DNA of 64,000 nt from Ensifer adhaerens. Its GTDB lineage: Bacteria; Pseudomonadota; Alphaproteobacteria; Rhizobiales; Rhizobiaceae. Under the pieces are notes generated by a model. It did not search any database. It saw only the letters and a list, made by a program, of their open reading frames with translations, and was not told where the DNA came from. Within the stretch, counting starts at the first letter, position 1. Each line of letters opens with the position of its first letter. Of the stretch, positions 44,441-52,972 are shown in pieces. A program made the position numbers and the translations under genes. Where the stretch lies: contig NZ_CP015880.1 of assembly GCF_000697965.2 (NCBI RefSeq), positions 2,542,001 through 2,606,000 on the forward strand. Direction: 5' to 3'.

Positions 44441-45583
44441 CTAAAGATGTTTCTCGCGAAGTGCGGCTATGTGATTCCGGCAGAAGAAAGAATCGGGAAT
44501 ATCGATCGCCGGAGAACCGGCGATCTCTTCGACGACGAAACGCGCCAGGCGGTGTGCGATGCCGAAGCTCACCTTGAACCCGCCGGTCAGGACCGAGACG
44601 TTCGGATGGTCCGGATGCCGGCCTGCCATCGGCTCGCGCCCCGTCGCTTTCGGGCGCAACCCTGCCCATCGCTCCACCACCTCGGCACCCGCCAGGCGCG
44701 GCGCGAGCGCTACGGCGCGCCGAAGCAGCTCATCCAGCTGCTCGTCCGTCGACAGGGGATCGGCAAAACTGTTTTCGCTGGTGCTGCCGACCGCCACATG
44801 GCCGTCGTCATGGGCAATAATGTAGACGCCGTCGGCAAAGATCACCGGAAGCGCCGGATCGATCTCCGCGCGCAGCAGTGCCGCCTGCCCCTTGACAGCC
44901 GTGCCGCTCGTTTCCGCCAGCGGCACCGACACGTCGTCGATCAGTTGAAAACTGCCGACGCCGGCCGCGATGATGCAATGCTCGAAATCGATCCGGGTGC
45001 CATCGTCGAGTTCGGCCCGGCCGCGTTCCGGCTCGATCCGGCGCACGCCCCTGCCCTCGTCTAAATAGGCGTTCGGTGCCTGCAGGAGCGCTGTGCGGAG
45101 CGCAGCAAGCATGCGACGCGGCGAAACCCGTGCGGCGAGCGTGTCGAAGACCATGCCATGCGCCGCCGCGGCAGCACCCGGCCAGCCCTCAGGCCCGTCG
45201 TCCTTCACGTGCCAGTGGAACTGCCTGTCGGCCGCGCGCCAATGGCTCCGTGCATCCTGCTCGTGCCGGAGGGCGATATCGCGCAGGTGAGGCTTGGCAA
45301 GCGGGATCAAACGACCCGTCCGCCGATAGCCGGTCGAAAGCCCTGTCTCCGCCTCGAGCGCCGCTATCTCTTCCTCGAGCGTCACAAGCGCGTCGAATTG
45401 GAACTGTTTCTTATCGTTCCAGCGATCCGGCATATGCGGCATGAGCGCGCCCAAAAGGCCACCGCTGGCGCCTGCGCCGATCGCTTGTTGCTCGGCGACC
45501 CGCACGGCCATGCCCCTGCGCGTGGCGCAAATGGCGGCCCACAGCCCCATGATGCCGCCGCCGACGACCAAAAGCTCGCTCAT
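44441..45583 (-). CDS. FAD-dependent oxidoreductase, likely MnmC oxidase-domain counterpart
   Basis: This 380-residue DAO-family flavoprotein has an N-terminal dinucleotide motif VVGGGIMGLWAA, followed by GAGASGGLLGALMPHMPD, which resembles the ASGN-GAL motif of the MnmC oxidase domain. Its C-terminus has GLRPKATGREPMAG and LTGGFKVSFGIAH. It faces the gene for the MnmC methyltransferase domain, about 40 bp away. A role in converting cmnm5U to nm5U at tRNA wobble position 34 is inferred from this pairing. Confidence 0.78.
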   Translation of the reverse strand: MSELLVVGGGIMGLWAAICATRRGMAVRVAEQQAIGAGASGGLLGALMPHMPDRWNDKKQFQFDALVTLEEEIAALEAETGLSTGYRRTGRLIPLAKPHLRDIALRHEQDARSHWRAADRQFHWHVKDDGPEGWPGAAAAAHGMVFDTLAARVSPRRMLAALRTALLQAPNAYLDEGRGVRRIEPERGRAELDDGTRIDFEHCIIAAGVGSFQLIDDVSVPLAETSGTAVKGQAALLRAEIDPALPVIFADGVYIIAHDDGHVAVGSTSENSFADPLSTDEQLDELLRRAVALAPRLAGAEVVERWAGLRPKATGREPMAGRHPDHPNVSVLTGGFKVSFGIAHRLARFVVEEIAGSPAIDIPDSFFCRNHIAALREKHL

Positions 45584-45622
45584 CGATTGACCTTCTCCGG
45601 CCGGCGGATTATCGCCTTGGCC

Positions 45623-46339
45623 ATGACAGGATCCGCAGACCCGATCGAGCCCCCGGCGCACCAGAACCTTGATTGGCACGAGGGCGATATGCCCTATTCC
45701 CGGGAGTTTGGCGATCACTTTTATTGCCGCACCGACGGGCGGCTGGAGTGCGGCCACGTCTTCCTGTCGGGCAACGGCCTGCCCGATCGTTGGGTCGGTG
45801 CGGGCACCTTCCGCATCGGCGAACTCGGCTTCGGTACCGGGCTCAATTTCTGCGAGACGTGGCGCCAGTGGAAGATGACCGCGGCCGCTGGCGACCAGCT
45901 GCAGTTCGTGTCCTTCGAGCGCTTTCCGATGGCGGCCGAAGAGATTTCGCGCGCCCTCAGCCATTGGCCAGAGATCGACACGGAGCACCAGGCGCTGGCC
46001 TCGCGCTGGCCGGTCGAGCCTGATGGTGATGTCCAGATCGACTTTGGTGACGGCGTCAGCCTCACGGTCGTCTGCGGCGCGGCACTCGGCGGCGTCGCCC
46101 GCGCGGAAGACCCGTTCGAAGCCTGGTATCTCGACGGCTTCGCGCCGTCGCGCAATCCCGACATGTGGTCGGAGGAACTGATGCGGCTGGTCTTCGAAAA
46201 GACCACGCCCGGCGGCAGCTTCGCCACCTATGCCGCCGCCGGTTTCGTCCGACGCAATTTGCAGGCCGCAGGCTTTGCCGTCGAGAAGCGCAAGGGTTTT
46301 GCCGGCAAACGCGAGATGCTGCGGGGCGACCGACCCTAG
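45623..46339 (+). CDS. mnmD: tRNA (mnm5U34) methyltransferase MnmD
   Basis: This 238-residue SAM-dependent enzyme corresponds to the N-terminal domain of E. coli MnmC and methylates nm5U to mnm5U at the tRNA wobble base. It shows the SAM motif GELGFGTGLNFCETW (about residues 68-82) and the family marker WYLDGFAPSRNPDMWS. The oxidase half is encoded separately and in the opposite direction. The ATG at 45623 is chosen; the frame extends far upstream only as antisense of the oxidase gene. Confidence 0.9.
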   Translation: MTGSADPIEPPAHQNLDWHEGDMPYSREFGDHFYCRTDGRLECGHVFLSGNGLPDRWVGAGTFRIGELGFGTGLNFCETWRQWKMTAAAGDQLQFVSFERFPMAAEEISRALSHWPEIDTEHQALASRWPVEPDGDVQIDFGDGVSLTVVCGAALGGVARAEDPFEAWYLDGFAPSRNPDMWSEELMRLVFEKTTPGGSFATYAAAGFVRRNLQAAGFAVEKRKGFAGKREMLRGDRP

Positions 46340-46505
46340 CGCTCGTCGCGATTGCGGCCTGTCTTGAACGGTTGCGCCACCCGACTGCAGAAATGCGTCA
46401 GCGCAAGCGTTTTACTCCACAAGAGAACTGAACTGTCGCAAATGGCGGGCCATCGCCGTCTCGAATCTGCGACACACTCCCCATCGGCAACACGGTGGGT
46501 CTTTC

Positions 46506-48092
46506 ATGAACGACGATCAGTTTCCCGATGCAGCAACCGGCGACGCAACCTCGACGCCGCTGGAGCGCCGACGCCGCCCGGGCGGGCGCAGCGCCGAGCG
46601 TGTGCGCAAGTCTCCCGGCGGGAAATATCTCAATCTTGTCAATACGCTGGCGAAATCCACCGTACTTTCGGATGATGCGCTTGAATCGGTGCATGAGGCA
46701 TCGCTAACGATCCTCGAAGAGATCGGCATGGACGTTATCCTGCCGGAGGCGCGCGAGCGGATGAAGGCGGCTGGCGCCGACTTGACGCCCGGCACCGACC
46801 GGGTGCGCTTCGACCGCGGCCTGATCATGGACATGATCGCCTCTGTTCCTCCGGCCTTCACCATGCACGCCCGCAACCCGGCCCGCAATGTCGCGATCGG
46901 CGGCAACAATCTCGTCTTCGCCCAGATCGCCAGCGCGCCGTTCGTCGCAGACCGGGACGGCGGCCGCCGCACCGGCAACCAGGAAGACTACCGAAAGCTG
47001 GTGAAGCTCGCGCAGTCCTATGACATCGTCCACACGACCGGCGGCTATCCGGTCGAGCCGGTCGACATCCATGCCTCGGTGCGCCACCTCGATTGCCTCT
47101 CCGACATGGTGAAGCTCACCGACAAGGTGTTCCACGTCTATTCGCTGGGCAAGCAGCGCAACACCGACGGCATCGAGATCGCCCGCATCGGCCGTGGCAT
47201 CACGATGGAGCAGATGGAGCGCGAGCCGTCGCTCTTCACCATCATCAACACCTCCTCGCCGCTCCGGCTCGACGGGCCGATGCTGCAGGGCATCATCGAG
47301 ATGTCCTCGCGCAACCAGGTGGTGGTCGTCACGCCCTTCACGCTCGCCGGCGCCATGGCGCCGGTGACGATCGCCGGTGCGCTCGTCCAGCAGAACGCCG
47401 AAGCGCTCTGCGGCATCGCCTTCACCCAGATGGTCAGGCGCGGCGCACCCGTGATGTATGGCGGCTTCACCTCCAACGTCGACATGAAGACCGGAGCGCC
47501 CGCCTTCGGCACGCCGGAATACATGAAGGCGGTGGTCGCCGGGGGCCAGCTCGCCCGCCGCTACAACATCCCCTACCGCACCTCGAACACCAACGCCGCC
47601 AATACGCTGGACGCTCAAGCGGCCTACGAATCCGCCATGTCGCTCTGGGCGCTGACGCAAGGGGGCGGCAATTTCGTCATGCATGCCGCCGGCTGGACCG
47701 AAGGTGGGCTTACGGCCTCCTTCGAGAAGTTCATTCTCGACGTCGACATGTTGCAGATGGTGGCGGAATACCTGACCCCGCTTGATGTCAGCGAAGATGC
47801 GCTGGGCCTCGATGCCGTGCGCGACGTCGGCCCGGGCGGCCATTACTTCGGCACGCTGCACACGCTGCAGCGCTACGAGACCGCCTTCTATTCACCGATC
47901 CTGTCGGACTGGCGCAACTTCGAGACCTGGACCGAAGCCGGGCGGCCGACGACATCCGATCACGCCAACCGGATCTTCAAACAGAAGCTGAACGAATACG
48001 AGCGCCCGCCCCTCGATCCGGCGATCGAGGAGGAACTCGATGCCTTTGTCGCCAAACGCAAGGCCGAGGGCGGCGTCCCCACCGACTTCTGA
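46506..48092 (+). CDS. Trimethylamine methyltransferase (MttB) superfamily protein, non-pyrrolysine
   Basis: This 528-residue TIM-barrel protein is of the MttB family. It has no in-frame amber codon, so it is a non-pyrrolysine member, like MtgB-type glycine betaine methyltransferases. Family stretches include ASLTILEEIGMDV, FTMHARNPARNVAIGG and VFAQIASAPFVAD. Such enzymes pass a methyl group from a quaternary amine to a corrinoid protein; no corrinoid protein gene lies beside it. A rhizobial role in betaine or proline betaine use is possible but unproven. Confidence 0.85.
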   Translation: MNDDQFPDAATGDATSTPLERRRRPGGRSAERVRKSPGGKYLNLVNTLAKSTVLSDDALESVHEASLTILEEIGMDVILPEARERMKAAGADLTPGTDRVRFDRGLIMDMIASVPPAFTMHARNPARNVAIGGNNLVFAQIASAPFVADRDGGRRTGNQEDYRKLVKLAQSYDIVHTTGGYPVEPVDIHASVRHLDCLSDMVKLTDKVFHVYSLGKQRNTDGIEIARIGRGITMEQMEREPSLFTIINTSSPLRLDGPMLQGIIEMSSRNQVVVVTPFTLAGAMAPVTIAGALVQQNAEALCGIAFTQMVRRGAPVMYGGFTSNVDMKTGAPAFGTPEYMKAVVAGGQLARRYNIPYRTSNTNAANTLDAQAAYESAMSLWALTQGGGNFVMHAAGWTEGGLTASFEKFILDVDMLQMVAEYLTPLDVSEDALGLDAVRDVGPGGHYFGTLHTLQRYETAFYSPILSDWRNFETWTEAGRPTTSDHANRIFKQKLNEYERPPLDPAIEEELDAFVAKRKAEGGVPTDF

Positions 48093-48146
48093 CGGGACGC
48101 CTTGGGTAAACCGGAAAGCGTTACGAAGTCCGGCTGCGGCCGAGCC

Positions 48147-48596
48147 TTAAGGGAACACCGCGGCCCGTGCCGTTGCGATCAGTTGCTCGGTGGTTGCAGC
48201 CACGCAGTTGCGGTCGATCTCGGCGACTGTCCGCTCGCGGACATGGGCGGAAAGCTGCTTGCGGAGATCGCCAAGCGTCCGGGGTGCTGCGCAAATCACC
48301 AGGCTGTCGAAGGCATGGTTGGCGGCGTAGCTCTCCAGCCTTCCGGCCACGTCCGCAACAAAGCGCTGCTGCTCCTCGCGAACGGGATCGCTCTTGTATT
48401 CCATGGCCGAGCGTCCGTGTCCGACGGACGAATGCGACCGGCCCGGCTTGTCGGCCATGATGTCCTGAACGCGCTTCGGTTCGGTGTGAAAGGTCTCCTC
48501 CTCCGGCCGCTGGCGCTCTTCCTTCAACAGGTTCACGCCCTTGACGATGCGCGCGGTGTTGCCATCCGCGGCCAGTATCCAAGTCCGGTTCTGCAC
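48147..48596 (-). CDS. Host attachment family protein
   Basis: This 149-residue protein of the Agrobacterium-type host attachment family (related to bacterial eRF1-like domains) begins MQNRTWILAADGNTARIV and contains LVICAAPRTLGDLRKQLS. The start is a GTG at 48596 with GGGAGA 6 nt upstream. A charged middle section (residues about 25-60) looks disordered. A general-stress promoter lies 58 bp upstream, suggesting a stress function rather than attachment as such. Confidence 0.85.
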   Translation of the reverse strand: MQNRTWILAADGNTARIVKGVNLLKEERQRPEEETFHTEPKRVQDIMADKPGRSHSSVGHGRSAMEYKSDPVREEQQRFVADVAGRLESYAANHAFDSLVICAAPRTLGDLRKQLSAHVRERTVAEIDRNCVAATTEQLIATARAAVFP

Positions 48597-48653
48597 GATT
48601 GTCTCCCAGTGAAAGGTGTGGATCGCGAAGGGTCATGAAAACCCTGTAAAGGA

Positions 48654-48678
48654 AACGAACGAGCGGCGATCCGGTTCC
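48654..48678 (-). promoter_or_regulatory. EcfG/RpoE2-type general stress promoter of the host attachment gene
   Basis: On the minus strand GGAAC (48678-48674) and CGTT (48657-48654) are separated by exactly 16 bp, again the consensus spacing. The downstream gene starts at 48596. Confidence 0.82.
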
Positions 48679-48723
48679 ATCGGAAGGTGGCGATGATGCT
48701 GATTATTTGGCCGGATGCGCCGG

Positions 48724-49398
48724 TCACATCCGCGCGATATAGGCTTCGAAGCTGCGTTCCGGCGTCACCTCGTAACGCTCGCGCTGGACACGAAGCGTGC
48801 TGATCCTGTCGACCCGGAAATCGCGGAAATCCGACCTCAGTTCGCACCAGCCCGTCAGCAGCCAGAAGTGGCCGAAGACGCTGAGGCCGAGCGGCCAGAT
48901 GGTGCGCTCGGAATGTTCGTCCTTGAGGCTGTCATAGGCCAGGCGAAGCTTGCGGCGACCGGCGATCGCCAGGCGGATCTCGCCGAGCAGCGCCGGCGGT
49001 TCCGGCTGGAGCGAAGAGCGGAAGGCGCGAAGGGGCGCGGCTGTCAGCCGCTGCCGATGTTCGGGCGGCAGACCATGGGCGATCTTCTCCATCGCCTCGC
49101 GCGCCGCCTGGGCGAGCCTGCCGTCGCCGAGCATCTGCACGGCGCGGGCGCCGAAAGCGAGCGCTTCCAGCTGCTCGAAGGTAAAGGCAAGCGGCGGCGC
49201 ATCGAACGCACCGCGCAGGAGATAGCCGACACCGCGTTCGCCGTCGATCGGCGCGCCGGAGGCGATCAGGTGCTCCATGTCGCGATAGATGGTGCGCTGG
49301 GCGACCTCCATCTTCTCGGCGATCTCGCGCGCCGTCATCACCCGGCCGCTCGCGCGCAGGAGCTGGATGATGCGAAACAGCCGGTCGGCGGGTCTCAT
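48724..49398 (-). CDS. YafY-type HTH/WYL-domain transcriptional regulator
   Basis: This 224-residue regulator has an N-terminal HTH (RPADRLFRIIQLLRAS, AREIAEKMEVAQRTIYRDM) and a WYL domain (about 125-220, including the KLRLAYDS strand and PLGLSVFGHFWLLTGWC). WYL regulators sense ligands such as nucleic acid fragments and often act in DNA damage. ATG 49398 has GGGGAGG; the frame extends to 49470. It is divergent from an ABM-like gene and an AlkC gene. Confidence 0.9.
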   Translation of the reverse strand: MRPADRLFRIIQLLRASGRVMTAREIAEKMEVAQRTIYRDMEHLIASGAPIDGERGVGYLLRGAFDAPPLAFTFEQLEALAFGARAVQMLGDGRLAQAAREAMEKIAHGLPPEHRQRLTAAPLRAFRSSLQPEPPALLGEIRLAIAGRRKLRLAYDSLKDEHSERTIWPLGLSVFGHFWLLTGWCELRSDFRDFRVDRISTLRVQRERYEVTPERSFEAYIARM

Positions 49399-49490
49399 GC
49401 CTGGCCTCCCCGCGGCAAGACTTCGTTCAAAAGGGCTACCGCGCGCATCGCGTGTCCACAAGCACGGCACCGTCGATAATGGCCATAAGG

Positions 49491-49532
49491 CTGTCAGTTG
49501 CCCTGTGTTAAATCAAGCGACAACTCACAGGG
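49491..49532. promoter_or_regulatory. Candidate WYL-regulator binding region
   Basis: CTGTCAG (49491-49497) overlaps AGTTG followed by CCCTGTG (49496-49507), which is complemented by CAACT followed by CACAGGG (49521-49532) just before the ABM-like gene. The repeated, inverted halves suggest a regulator site, but no consensus can be assigned. Confidence 0.4.
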
Positions 49533-49541
49533 AGCCTCATC

Positions 49542-49841
49542 ATGACCAGCGATCACATCCTTGAACTTGCTGTCTGCATCGTCACCGACAGGCCGGCGGC
49601 CACAGCCACGCGCCAGCGAGCGATGCAGGCCGTTTCCCGCTATCCGGGCTTCGTCTCCTGGCGCGCGGTCGATTCCTGCGAGACCTCGGGCATGTTCGCA
49701 GACCTGGTCGAATGGGAGACACTGGAGGCTGCGCAATCGGCCGGAGAGCGCGTCCGGGTCGATCCGGAGTTCGCACCTTACGCAGCGACGATCAGCGCGG
49801 TAATGCTCGTGCAGCATTTTAGCGGCGGCCAGAGGATCTGA
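49542..49841 (+). CDS. Small ABM-like dimeric alpha/beta-barrel protein
   Basis: This 99-residue protein looks like a single ferredoxin-like dimeric barrel of the antibiotic-biosynthesis-monooxygenase type, with ELAVCIVTDRPA, YPGFVSWRAVDSCE and FADLVEWETLEAAQSA. Such proteins act on quinones or other small aromatic molecules, or lack activity. A GGGAG ribosome site precedes the ATG. It is divergent from the WYL regulator and lies 38 bp before the AlkC-like gene. Confidence 0.75.
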   Translation: MTSDHILELAVCIVTDRPAATATRQRAMQAVSRYPGFVSWRAVDSCETSGMFADLVEWETLEAAQSAGERVRVDPEFAPYAATISAVMLVQHFSGGQRI

Positions 49842-49879
49842 CCGGCCCGGAATTGGACGAGCAAAGGACTGCCTGAGCG

Positions 49880-50980
49880 ATGGCCGAACCACTGAAGAAT
49901 CTGCTGCACCCCGGTGTCGTCATCGCCATCGCCGATGCGCTCGAACGCAACGCCGCCGGTTTCGACCGCAAGAGGTTCGTGGCGCTTGCGGGTGACGGGC
50001 TGGAGGCGCTGGAGCTGATGCAGCGCTCGCTGCAGATCCGCGACGCGCTGGTCGAGACGCTGCCGCAGGCGTTTCCGGAGGCGGCCGCCAACCTCCACGC
50101 CTGCCTTCCTCGCGACGGCGCGGACGGTATCAGCGGCTGGTCGCTGCTGCCCTTCAGCCAGTACGTCGCCTTGCGCGGCCTCGACGACTTCGACCTGTCG
50201 CTGTCGCTGTTGCGGGCGCTGACGCCGCATTTCACAGCCGAGTTCGGCATCCGCGTCTTCATCGATCGCGACCAGGAGCGCGCCCTCGCGACGATCCGGG
50301 ACTGGACGAAGGATCCCAACCATCACGTCCGGCGACTGGCGAGCGAAGGCACCCGCCCGCGCCTGCCCTGGGCGATGCGACTGCTGCAGCTCATCCGCGA
50401 TCCGCAGCCGATCCTGCCGATCCTGACCGCGCTTCTCGACGACCCCGAGGAGTATGTGCGCCGCTCGGTTGCCAACAGCCTCAACGACATCGCCAAGGAC
50501 CATTCGGATCTGGTGGCTGCTTTCGTCGCCGAACAGATCGGCGACGCATCGCCGGAGCGCCGCCAGCTTCTGCGCCACGCCTCGCGCACGCTGCTGAAGC
50601 AGGGGCACGCGGACGCGCTCGGCAATTTCGGTTTCGCTCCCCCGGCCGGCATCAATGCGCGCTTTTCGCTCGATCGTTCGGACATCGTGCTTGGCGAAAG
50701 CCTCGGCCTGCGCCTCGCCGTCAGCCATGACGCCGAGACGAGCCAGAAGGTGATGATCGACTACGCTGTGCACCATCGCAAGGCAAACGGTGCGACCTCG
50801 CCGAAAGTCTTCAAGTGGACATCCGCGACGCTTGTCCCCGGCGGCTCGATCGAGATCGAGAAACGCCATGCGATCCGGCCCATTACGACCCGTCGCTATT
50901 ACCCGGGCGCGCATCGCATCGTCATCCTCGTCAACGGCCAGGAAGCGGCAGAAGCGGGCTTCGATCTCGCGCTTGAGTAG
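49880..50980 (+). CDS. alkC: AlkC-type DNA-alkylation-repair glycosylase with Ig-like C-terminal domain
   Basis: This 366-residue HEAT-like-repeat protein resembles B. cereus AlkC: MAEPLKN at the start, FGIRVFIDRD, HHVRRLASEGTRPRLPWAM (about residues 150-168), and VRRSVANSLNDIAKDH. AlkC enzymes excise 3-methyladenine without flipping the base. A beta-rich domain at about 255-365 matches the Ig-like domain described in AlkC. It is probably co-transcribed with the ABM-like gene and possibly under the divergent WYL regulator. Confidence 0.88.
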   Translation: MAEPLKNLLHPGVVIAIADALERNAAGFDRKRFVALAGDGLEALELMQRSLQIRDALVETLPQAFPEAAANLHACLPRDGADGISGWSLLPFSQYVALRGLDDFDLSLSLLRALTPHFTAEFGIRVFIDRDQERALATIRDWTKDPNHHVRRLASEGTRPRLPWAMRLLQLIRDPQPILPILTALLDDPEEYVRRSVANSLNDIAKDHSDLVAAFVAEQIGDASPERRQLLRHASRTLLKQGHADALGNFGFAPPAGINARFSLDRSDIVLGESLGLRLAVSHDAETSQKVMIDYAVHHRKANGATSPKVFKWTSATLVPGGSIEIEKRHAIRPITTRRYYPGAHRIVILVNGQEAAEAGFDLALE

Positions 50981-51268
50981 ATCTCATTTCGCACCTGCGA
51001 AAAGATGGACCTTGACTTTTTCGTCCAAACCAACGACATGGTGCCCAGCGTCACCTTCCGGCCGCCGCGTGAGCGCGCCCTCGGCAGACATCGAAAGCCG
51101 TGAAGAAGGATAGCGCACATATCACCGCGATAGGCGGTACAGCACAGGCGCTTGACGACTTAATTCAACCCACAAGTTCCCAATTCACGCGGGGTTCTTG
51201 ACGCCGAACGACACCGGAACAGCAACGATGCGGTTCCGGCGAATGCGTTTGGCGCCCCCAAAAGGTAT

Positions 51269-52825
51269 ATGCATTTGTCCACCTTTAAAGATCTCGGCCT
51301 CTCCGAGCACATTCTGGAAACCCTGACTGCCAACGGCTTCGAAAAGCCGACCCCGATCCAGGCTCAGGCGATCCCGCTGGTGCTGAAGGGCAACGATCTC
51401 ATCGGTCTCGCCCAGACCGGCACCGGCAAGACGGCCGCCTTCGGCCTGCCGATGATCGAGAAGCTCGTTGCCGAAGGCAAGCGCCCCGATCCGCGCAACA
51501 TTCGCGCCCTGGTTCTGGCGCCGACCCGCGAACTGGTCAACCAGATCGCCGCCAACCTCAAGCTGTTCGTCAAGAAGTCACCGCTGAAGATCGGCGTTGT
51601 CGTTGGCGGCGTCTCGATCAACAAGCAGACCGAACAGCTCGCCCGCGGTGTCGACATCCTGGTCGCAACCCCCGGCCGCCTGCTCGACCTCGTTGCCCGC
51701 AAGGCCGTGACGCTGACGCAGGGCCGCTACCTGGTTCTCGACGAAGCCGACCAGATGCTCGACCTCGGCTTCATCCACGACCTGCGCAAGATCTCCAAGC
51801 TGGTGCCGAAGAACCGCCAGACGCTGCTCTTCTCGGCCACCATGCCGAAGCAGATCGCCGAGCTTGCTGGCGAGTACCTGACCAACCCGGTCAAGGTCGA
51901 AGTCACGCCTCCGGGCAAGGCTGCCGACAAGGTCGAACAGTATGTTCACTTCGTTCCCGGCAAGGACCTGAAGACGACCATCCTCAAGAAGACGCTGACA
52001 GAGAACCCGGACGGCCTGTCGCTGATCTTCAGCCGCACCAAGCATGGCGCCGAGAAGCTGATGAAGCATCTCGACCACGTCGGCTTCAAGGCCGCCTCGA
52101 TCCACGGCAACAAGAGCCAGGGCCAGCGCGAGCGCGCGCTCAAGGCCTTCCGTGACGGCGAGATCCGCGTGCTGGTCGCGACCGACGTCGCCGCCCGCGG
52201 CATCGACATCCCCGGCGTTACTCACGTCTACAACTACGACCTGCCGGAAGTGCCGGATGCCTATGTTCACCGCATCGGCCGCACCGCGCGCGCCGGCCGC
52301 GACGGCATCGCCATCGCCTTCTGCGCGCCGGACGAAATCCGCCTGCTGCGCGACATCGAGAAGCTGATGGGCATCAACATTGCCGTTGCCAGCGGCGAGG
52401 CTCCCGCCGACCAGGCGCGTCCGGCCAAGGGCCGCGGCGGCCGTGGCAACAACGGCGCCGGCCACCGCAAGGGCAATGGCGGCGGTCACCACCAGAACGG
52501 CGGCCGTCCGCCGCGCCGTGAGCGTCCGGCCGGCGAGCCGGTTGCTGCGACCAGCGGCTTCACCGGTGACGACCTATTGCGCGACGAGCGTCGCCCGCAG
52601 CGCCAGGAGCGCCGCGATCACGGCCATCCGCAGACCGACGGCCGTGGCGAAGGCAACCGCAACCACGAAGGCAAGAAGCACCACGGACGTCCCGGCCAGA
52701 AGCAGGGCGAACGTCGTGACCGCAACCATGGCGGCCGCAACGAAAACCGTGGCGGTGGCGAGCGTCGCGAAGGCGGCCAGGGCCAGCGTCGGGGCAATGG
52801 CGGCAATCGCGGCCACCAGGGCTGA
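51269..52825 (+). CDS. rhlE: DEAD-box RNA helicase, RhlE-like, with basic Gly/Asn/His/Arg tail
   Basis: This 518-residue RNA helicase has the full core motif set: Q-motif FEKPTPIQAQ, motif I AQTGTGKT, Ia PTRELVNQ, II VLDEADQMLD, III SATMP, and the C-terminal HRIGRTARAG. The core ends near residue 380. The remaining 130 or so residues are rich in G, R, N and H with RGG-like repeats, likely a disordered RNA-binding tail. AAAGG lies just before the ATG. A typical terminator follows. Confidence 0.92.
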   Translation: MHLSTFKDLGLSEHILETLTANGFEKPTPIQAQAIPLVLKGNDLIGLAQTGTGKTAAFGLPMIEKLVAEGKRPDPRNIRALVLAPTRELVNQIAANLKLFVKKSPLKIGVVVGGVSINKQTEQLARGVDILVATPGRLLDLVARKAVTLTQGRYLVLDEADQMLDLGFIHDLRKISKLVPKNRQTLLFSATMPKQIAELAGEYLTNPVKVEVTPPGKAADKVEQYVHFVPGKDLKTTILKKTLTENPDGLSLIFSRTKHGAEKLMKHLDHVGFKAASIHGNKSQGQRERALKAFRDGEIRVLVATDVAARGIDIPGVTHVYNYDLPEVPDAYVHRIGRTARAGRDGIAIAFCAPDEIRLLRDIEKLMGINIAVASGEAPADQARPAKGRGGRGNNGAGHRKGNGGGHHQNGGRPPRRERPAGEPVAATSGFTGDDLLRDERRPQRQERRDHGHPQTDGRGEGNRNHEGKKHHGRPGQKQGERRDRNHGGRNENRGGGERREGGQGQRRGNGGNRGHQG

Positions 52826-52882
52826 CCCAGGCGCTGCGCGTCAACCGGGCGCGCAAAAGCCAGCGTAGAATTTTGAAATGTG

Positions 52883-52917
52883 AACGGCGGGTCGCTTCGG
52901 CCCGCCGTTTTAGTTTT
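52883..52917 (+). terminator. Terminator after the DEAD-box helicase gene
   Basis: AACGGCGGG and CCCGCCGTT form a 9-bp stem, followed by TTAGTTTT. Confidence 0.78.
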
Positions 52918-52972
52918 GGGCCAAGCGCATGCCGCTATTGCAAAACCGCTTCACACTCTCGCGCGTCGTGCT

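Noticed and set aside
46506..48092. Possibility of a pyrrolysine (amber) codon in the MttB-family gene
   Set aside because: The frame is continuous with no internal TAG, so it is a non-pyrrolysine member.
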